In this document: in pieces, positions 40,744 through 45,376 of the stretch
How positions within the stretch are numbered: position 1 is the first letter of the stretch
Layout: the number at the start of each line of letters is the position of its first letter
From: Pseudanabaena biceps PCC 7429
GTDB taxonomy: Bacteria; Cyanobacteriota; Cyanobacteriia; Pseudanabaenales; Pseudanabaenaceae
Reading direction: 5' to 3'
DNA: 45,376 nucleotides
Assembly (NCBI RefSeq): GCF_000332215.1
Contig: NZ_ALWB01000010.1
Location: forward strand, 1 to 45,376
The notes under the pieces: generated by a model
What the model was told of the DNA's origin: nothing
Databases searched by the model: none
Seen by the model: the letters and a program-made list of their open reading frames with translations, nothing else
Position numbers and translations under genes: made by a program

Positions 40744-42825
40744 ATGCGTATAAACTTGCTCGTATTCACAGCCATTGCCGCATCCAGCACGTTACTGACA
40801 AATCCTTTGCTGGCAAAGGCGAGTCCTGCAAAGCAAGAGATTGCTCAAGCCCCGACCCCACAGTCAACAACCCCTCCTGCCTCAGCCCAAACTGCTCCCC
40901 AGTCGAGTACGATCGCTCAAACCCCTCAACCTACTACAACTCCCACTCAGCCCCCTCAGTCTAGTCCCTCCGTCCCCCCCAATACTCCTACACCACAAAA
41001 TACCAACCCCACTTTTAACCTCCCTTCCACTGCTCCTGCACCAGCAACTACCAATGAAATTCAAGTATTAGTAGGAGAAGTCGCGATCAAGACTCCAGAA
41101 GGTCAGCCTCCCCTACCTCCTGAGCTAGAACAAAGAATTTATGACGCAATCTCAACCAAGCCTGGACGCACGGTAACGCGCACGCAGCTCCAATCCGACA
41201 TCAACGCAGTATTTGCGACGGGCTTCTTCTCCAATGTCCAAGCTGAGCCAGAAGACACCGATATTGGCGTACGTGTAACATTCTTTGTACTCCCCAATCC
41301 CGTCCTCAAATCAGTTAATGCCGATGGTACTAAAGTTCTCGAAGATGGCGTAATTAATCGAATTTTTGGTTCGCAGATCGGTAAAGTTACTAACCTCAAA
41401 GACATCCAAGCTGGGGTAAAGGAACTTGAGAAGTATTATCAAGATAAGGGCTATGTTTTAGCCCAAGTAGTCGATATCAAGGCTACGCCTGAAGGAAATA
41501 TTAATCTGGTGGTTTCCGAGGGGGCGATCGAGGCGATCAAAGTTGCTTTTATTAACGAAGATGGTAAAACTGTCGATAAAGACGGCAAGCCTGTGACTGG
41601 TACTACCCGTGATTTCATCATCACCCGCGAATTGACAATTAAAGAAGGGGAGATCTTTAATAAAAATACTGTTCAAAGCGATCTCCAAAAGGTCTATGGT
41701 TTAGGGCTATTTGACGATCTCAATATTGGGCTTGCCCCAGGTACCGATCCCCGTAAAGTAGTCGTGACAGTTAATGTCAAAGAAAGAAATACAGGCTCCA
41801 TCTCCGCAGGTGCTGGGATAAGCTCCTCTACAGGTTTATTCGGTACTGTCAGTTTCCAACAGCAAAACCTTGGAGGCAACAACCAAAAGCTCGGATTAGA
41901 TGTTCAGGTTGGTACAACTTCGTTGTTATTTGACCTCAACTTTACCGATCCTTGGTTGGCTGGCGACCCCTATCACACTTCATTTTCGGCAAATATTTTC
42001 AATCAACGGGCCTATAGCTATATCTTCGATGGCAGTGTGGGCATCGGGAGCAATAACGATCAGCCAGTTATAAATCGTCTGGGACTTGGGTTTAGTTTTT
42101 CGCGCCCATTGAGTTCTCGTGATACAGCATCCCTTGGTTTCCGCTATCAGCGCGTTAGTGTTCTGAACAATACAAACAATGCGATCGCCGCCACTGACTC
42201 GTTAGGCAATCAGCTCAGTACTAGTGGCACTGGACAGGATGATTTACTATTACTGCAACTTGCCTATGCTAGCGATCAGAGAGATAATCCGATTAAACCC
42301 TCTTCAGGCTCTGTATTTCGGATTGCTACCGAACAGTCTATCCCCATTGGATTAGGTTCGATTTTCTTAAATCGGGTTCGCGCCAGTTATAGTTTTTATA
42401 TGCCAGTTAATTTCCTGAATTTTTCAGAAGGAACACAAGCCCTCGCCTTTAACATTCAGGCAGGAACTGTCATCGGCACATTACCACCCTATGAAGCATT
42501 CCAACTCGGCGGCAGCAACTCAGTACGCGGTTGGGATGAAGGTAAAATTGGTAGCGGTCGCAGCTTTGGCATCTTCTCCGCAGAATATCGTTTCCCCGTA
42601 TTTAACATTGTTGGTGGGGTCTTGTTCTTCGATTATGGTACCGATTTAGGTTCGGCCTCAGCCGTACCAGGCAACCCTGCGGGTGTGAGAAACAAACCAG
42701 GCAATGGCGCTGGTTATGGCATTGGGGTACGGGTACAATCACCGCTCGGTTCGATCAGAGTGGATTACGGTCTATCCTCCAATGGTGGTAACCAGTTTAG
42801 CTTTGGTCTAGGAGAGAAATTCTAG
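40744..42825 (+). CDS. Omp85/BamA family outer membrane assembly protein
   Basis: A 693-residue outer membrane beta-barrel that inserts other barrels. A signal peptide spans about 1-26 (MRINLLVFTAIAASSTLLTN). A Pro/Thr/Gln-rich linker (about 35-98) is typical of cyanobacterial Omp85. POTRA domains follow at about 105-340 (EIQVLVGEVAIKTPEG, NPVLKSVNADGTKVLEDGVI, GNINLVVSEGAIEAIKVAFI). The barrel occupies about 350-693, with the characteristic FQLGGSNSVRGWDEGKIGSG loop and a C-terminal Phe. The ATG at 40744 is preferred to TTG at 40732 because GGAAGA precedes it and the signal peptide then starts correctly. lpxC begins 2 bp after the stop. Confidence 0.93.
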   Translation: MRINLLVFTAIAASSTLLTNPLLAKASPAKQEIAQAPTPQSTTPPASAQTAPQSSTIAQTPQPTTTPTQPPQSSPSVPPNTPTPQNTNPTFNLPSTAPAPATTNEIQVLVGEVAIKTPEGQPPLPPELEQRIYDAISTKPGRTVTRTQLQSDINAVFATGFFSNVQAEPEDTDIGVRVTFFVLPNPVLKSVNADGTKVLEDGVINRIFGSQIGKVTNLKDIQAGVKELEKYYQDKGYVLAQVVDIKATPEGNINLVVSEGAIEAIKVAFINEDGKTVDKDGKPVTGTTRDFIITRELTIKEGEIFNKNTVQSDLQKVYGLGLFDDLNIGLAPGTDPRKVVVTVNVKERNTGSISAGAGISSSTGLFGTVSFQQQNLGGNNQKLGLDVQVGTTSLLFDLNFTDPWLAGDPYHTSFSANIFNQRAYSYIFDGSVGIGSNNDQPVINRLGLGFSFSRPLSSRDTASLGFRYQRVSVLNNTNNAIAATDSLGNQLSTSGTGQDDLLLLQLAYASDQRDNPIKPSSGSVFRIATEQSIPIGLGSIFLNRVRASYSFYMPVNFLNFSEGTQALAFNIQAGTVIGTLPPYEAFQLGGSNSVRGWDEGKIGSGRSFGIFSAEYRFPVFNIVGGVLFFDYGTDLGSASAVPGNPAGVRNKPGNGAGYGIGVRVQSPLGSIRVDYGLSSNGGNQFSFGLGEKF

Positions 42826-42827
42826 TC

Positions 42828-43667
42828 ATGCTCTACCAACAGACGATCGCCTCTCCTTTTTCTTTATCGGGGATTGGATTGCATAGTGGCGAGCAAGTTT
42901 CTGTGACCGTCAGTCCTGCCCCTATCGACTCAGGTCGCTACTTTATTTATAACGGTACAAAAATATCTGCGGATACTAATGTAGTTTCTGCCTCGCAGCT
43001 ATCCACGGAATTACGGCACAATGGCACTGGTGTGCGTACGGTTGAGCACCTGTTATCGGCATTGTTTGGAATGGGCATACATAATGCCTGTATTGAGCTT
43101 GATCGCCCCGAACTACCAATCCTTGATGGTTCGGCGATGCCTTGGGTAGAGGCGATCGCCCAAGTCGGGGTCGAAACGCAGGTTGAAGGCGACTGCTTGG
43201 TATCCCTAGCCGAACCTGTCACAGTTTTTAAAGGAGATGGATTTGTCACGGCAATTCCTGCCGATACCTTACGGTTTACCTATGGCATTGCTTTTCCCAC
43301 GAAGGCGATCGGCGAGCAGTGGTTTAGTTGGTCGCCCCCAATTGCCGAATTCCCCCAAAAATTTGCCACCGAAATCGCCCCTGCGCGAACTTTTACCCTC
43401 GCCGCCTATATCGACCAAGCGAGAGCCGCAGGGCTGATCAAAGGTGGCAGTTTAGAAAATGCGATCGTCTGCGATGCCGACCGTTGGATCAATCCACCCC
43501 TGCGTTTTGAGAATGAGCCATGTCGTCATAAACTTTTAGATCTCATTGGTGACCTAAGCTTGCTAGGATTTTTACCGAGAGCGCATATTCTTGCCTACAA
43601 AGCTAGTCATAACCTTCATGCCGAATTTGCGATCGCCTTAGCGACCAAGCAAGTCTCTAGAAGTTAG
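42828..43667 (+). CDS. UDP-3-O-acyl-N-acetylglucosamine deacetylase, LpxC
   Basis: A 279-residue zinc amidase that commits UDP-acyl-GlcNAc to lipid A synthesis. Zinc ligands are in the expected places: His in RTVEHLLSALFGMGI, and His and Asp in CRHKLLDLIGDLSLLG. A catalytic His near the end is in SHNLHAEFAIA. SLSGIGLHSGEQVSV is the usual N-terminus. The start is 2 bp after the Omp85 stop, so coupled translation is likely. Confidence 0.95.
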   Translation: MLYQQTIASPFSLSGIGLHSGEQVSVTVSPAPIDSGRYFIYNGTKISADTNVVSASQLSTELRHNGTGVRTVEHLLSALFGMGIHNACIELDRPELPILDGSAMPWVEAIAQVGVETQVEGDCLVSLAEPVTVFKGDGFVTAIPADTLRFTYGIAFPTKAIGEQWFSWSPPIAEFPQKFATEIAPARTFTLAAYIDQARAAGLIKGGSLENAIVCDADRWINPPLRFENEPCRHKLLDLIGDLSLLGFLPRAHILAYKASHNLHAEFAIALATKQVSRS

Positions 43668-43728
43668 CAAGGTCAATGCGTTGCATCGTCCGACCTAGCT
43701 CTAAAACACCGCAAACTTAATACTTAAT

Positions 43729-44235
43729 ATGTCAACTTTGACCGAAGAAAACACCATAAATAGTACCGAAATTAAGACTGAACTGGAAAACACCCCTCCT
43801 AGTCCAGTCTTAATGATCGAAGATATTCAGAAACTTTTACCTCACCGCTATCCATTTTTGTTGGTAGATCGCATCATTGATTTTGTGCCAAACAAATCTG
43901 CGACAGGGATTAAGAATGTAACCTTTAATGAGCCATTTTTTCAGGGGCATTTTCCTGAGCGTCCGATCATGCCAGGGGTATTAATTGTTGAAGCGATGGC
44001 GCAAGTAGGCGGTATTGTACTAAGACATTTACCTGGCATGGAAGATCAACTTTCACTATTTGCGGGAATCGATAAAGTTCGATTTCGTCGCCCTGTCGTC
44101 CCTGGAGATCGCTTAACGATCACCACCAAATTGCTTGTATCGCGCAAGCGCTTTGGTAAGATGCATGGGCGCGCAGAAGTTGATGGTCAATTAGTCTGCG
44201 AAGGTGAATTGATGTTTTCCTTAGTTAATCTTTAG
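43729..44235 (+). CDS. 3-hydroxyacyl-[acyl-carrier-protein] dehydratase, FabZ
   Basis: A 168-residue hot-dog fold dehydratase of fatty acid elongation. The active-site helix and loop are in [11 protein letters not shown] and [18 protein letters not shown], with the catalytic His and Glu. The N-terminal 25 residues are Glu/Thr-rich and longer than in E. coli, as in other cyanobacteria. It lies between lpxC and lpxA, the usual lipid A order. Confidence 0.95.
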   Translation: MSTLTEENTINSTEIKTELENTPPSPVLMIEDIQKLLPHRYPFLLVDRIIDFVPNKSATGIKNVTFNEPFFQGHFPERPIMPGVLIVEAMAQVGGIVLRHLPGMEDQLSLFAGIDKVRFRRPVVPGDRLTITTKLLVSRKRFGKMHGRAEVDGQLVCEGELMFSLVNL

Positions 44236-44364
44236 AAAATATTTTTTAGAGTCCTTCTTAACTCTAGAAAAAATCTTGTAAAGCATTACTTTATTCGTCA
44301 TCTGGCGATCCAAGCGATCGCAAACAAAGCGATCTATCTTAGTATCAAGCGAGCCAAACTTTTT

Positions 44365-45183
44365 ATGCCTGTGTCTCATGCGCCTGTGTCTGAATTTATT
44401 CACCCGACAGCCATAGTGCATCCTGATGCCCAACTACATCCGACTGTCAAAGTTGGAGCTTATGCTGTCATCGGTGAGCAGGTGAAAATTGGCGCTCATA
44501 CTGTCATTGGACATCATGCTATTGTCGAAGGACGAACCGAAATTGGCGATCGCAACCAAATTTATCCAGGAGCGGCGATCGGGTTAGATTCACAAGATTT
44601 GAAATATGCGGGTGCTAATAGTCTTGTCCGAATCGGTAATGATAACCGCATTCGTGAATATGTGACGATTAATCGAGCCAATGAAGCCGATGAAGTTACC
44701 TATATTGGCAACGGAAATTTGCTGATGGCCTATGTTCATGTAGGGCATAACTGTGAAATTGAAGATCGAGTGATTATAGCCAACGGAGTCGCCTTGGCGG
44801 GTCATGTCTACATCGAGTCCCATGCCAGAATCAGTGGCGTTCTGGGGGTGCACCAGTTTGTGCGTATTGGTCGTCTATCCATGGTAGGTGGCATGAGTCG
44901 GATTGAGCGGGATGTCCCTCCCTATACCTTAGTTGAAGGCAATCCCTCCCGCGTACGTACTCTAAATCGAGTCGGCATCGATCGCGCGGGACTTGATGGG
45001 GAAACTCAACAAGCCCTGAAGTCGGCATTTCGTTTGCTTTACCATCAAGATCTCACTCTAGTGGAAGCCCTCGAAAAACTAGTTACCTTCGCTGATAATG
45101 CTCATGTTCAGCATTTGCGCCAATTTTTACAAGATTCGATCACTGTTTCTCATCGGCGTGGACCAATTCCCAGCCGCGCCTAA
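44365..45183 (+). CDS. Acyl-[ACP]-UDP-N-acetylglucosamine O-acyltransferase, LpxA
   Basis: A 272-residue left-handed beta-helix acyltransferase of the first lipid A step. Hexapeptide repeats run from about 15 to 180 (IHPTAIVHPDAQLHPTVKVG, VHVGHNCEIEDRVIIANGVA), with the catalytic His in this region. A helical C-terminal part (about 195-265) is normal. It is the last complete gene of the operon; lpxB would be expected beyond the window or elsewhere. The gap from fabZ is 129 bp. Confidence 0.95.
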   Translation: MPVSHAPVSEFIHPTAIVHPDAQLHPTVKVGAYAVIGEQVKIGAHTVIGHHAIVEGRTEIGDRNQIYPGAAIGLDSQDLKYAGANSLVRIGNDNRIREYVTINRANEADEVTYIGNGNLLMAYVHVGHNCEIEDRVIIANGVALAGHVYIESHARISGVLGVHQFVRIGRLSMVGGMSRIERDVPPYTLVEGNPSRVRTLNRVGIDRAGLDGETQQALKSAFRLLYHQDLTLVEALEKLVTFADNAHVQHLRQFLQDSITVSHRRGPIPSRA

Positions 45184-45207
45184 TCCGCTAACAAGAAATA
45201 CCTCTTA

Positions 45208-45249
45208 TCTTTTGGGGCAATTCTTTTGGGGCGATTCTTTTGGGGTGAT
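45208..45249. repeat. 14-bp tandem repeat, three copies
   Basis: The unit TCTTTTGGGGCAAT occurs at 45208, 45222 and 45236 with small changes, just after lpxA. Confidence 0.75.
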
Positions 45250-45273
45250 AGTCGTCTATCTCATCCAGCTTCA

Positions 45274-45325
45274 AAATCTTTGAAAGGCTATTAAATCAAG
45301 CTTTTCAAAGATTTATTTGTTTTTT
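45274..45325 (+). terminator. Terminator after lpxA
   Basis: A 15-bp stem with one mismatch (45274-45288 with 45300-45314), followed by ATTTGTTTTTT. It is about 90 bp after the lpxA stop and probably ends the operon transcript. Confidence 0.7.
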
Positions 45326-45326
45326 C

Positions 45327-45376
45327 TATAGCAACAAAATATAAAGCCCAAAATACAAGTGGCGGCGCGAAGCGCC
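45327..45376. repeat. Partial family B element at the window edge
   Basis: TATAGCAAC, the B terminal repeat seen at 23339, is followed by TATAAAGCCC and the start of a GC-rich core with GCGAAGCGCC. The window ends inside the hairpin. Confidence 0.7.

Overview
The window is chromosomal DNA of a cyanobacterium. The evidence is a set of near-diagnostic cyanobacterial genes (ndhM of the photosynthetic NDH-1 complex, ycf23, ycf35, ycf46, a group 2 sigma factor, DUF2996 and DUF928 proteins, a DnaK1-type chaperone beside grpE) and the dozens of HIP1 palindromes (GCGATCGC) scattered through genes and spacers. AT-rich spacers crowded with foldback repeats suggest a Pseudanabaena-like filamentous lineage; that genus guess is inference. 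I see no rRNA, tRNA, CRISPR array, transposase or prophage.

Layout. 217-3767 (minus strand): a Crp/Fnr regulator, fabI, a YggT membrane protein, a small membrane-anchored coiled-coil protein and a secreted DUF928 protein. 3768-5419: a 1.65 kb spacer with no convincing gene, holding repeats and a likely promoter for the group 2 sigma factor at 5420. 6566-7387: ndhM and a DUF2996 gene. 7763-11699 (minus): two multi-domain peptidoglycan-binding membrane proteins and a TPR-like membrane protein. 12469-16327: grpE, dnaK and accD. 16333-19651: nagA, then a small accessory patch with a Uma2-type nuclease, an antitoxin-like small protein and an unusual protein joining a DUF2281-like N-terminus, a HEPN-like domain (RX4H motif) and an OST-HTH/LOTUS domain. 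19801-24731: ycf23, an aldose-1-epimerase relative, a DCC thiol protein head-to-head with a GFA protein, an IscA/SufA-type Fe-S protein and a class I/II aminotransferase. 25067-29908: a 1613-residue acidic scaffold-like protein ending in one membrane segment and pentapeptide repeats. 30334-33150: a solute-binding lipoprotein and two overlapping secreted paralogues. 33523-36023: an RHH protein, ycf46 (AAA ATPase) and ycf35. 36429-39432: a conserved hypothetical, rpsP, a KH-domain RNA-binding protein, cinA and a 47-codon small gene. 39508-40175: a VOC-family gene broken by one missing T in a poly-T run. 40744-45183: Omp85/BamA, lpxC, fabZ and lpxA, an outer-membrane biogenesis and lipid A operon.

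The most distinctive feature is a dense set of short foldback elements (about 20 in 45 kb). They fall into families that share end sequences (called A, B, C and D here) but carry different palindromic cores. Most hairpin tips have the form GC-N3-GC, with N3 such as TAC, GTA, TTC, AAA, AAT, AAC or GTT. They often lie within a few bases of a stop codon, and in one case the element end supplies the stop codon. One copy joins the left end of family C to the right end of family B, which suggests that ends and cores are exchanged as modules. These look like non-autonomous mobile elements (MITE or REP-like); no mobilising enzyme is present in the window.
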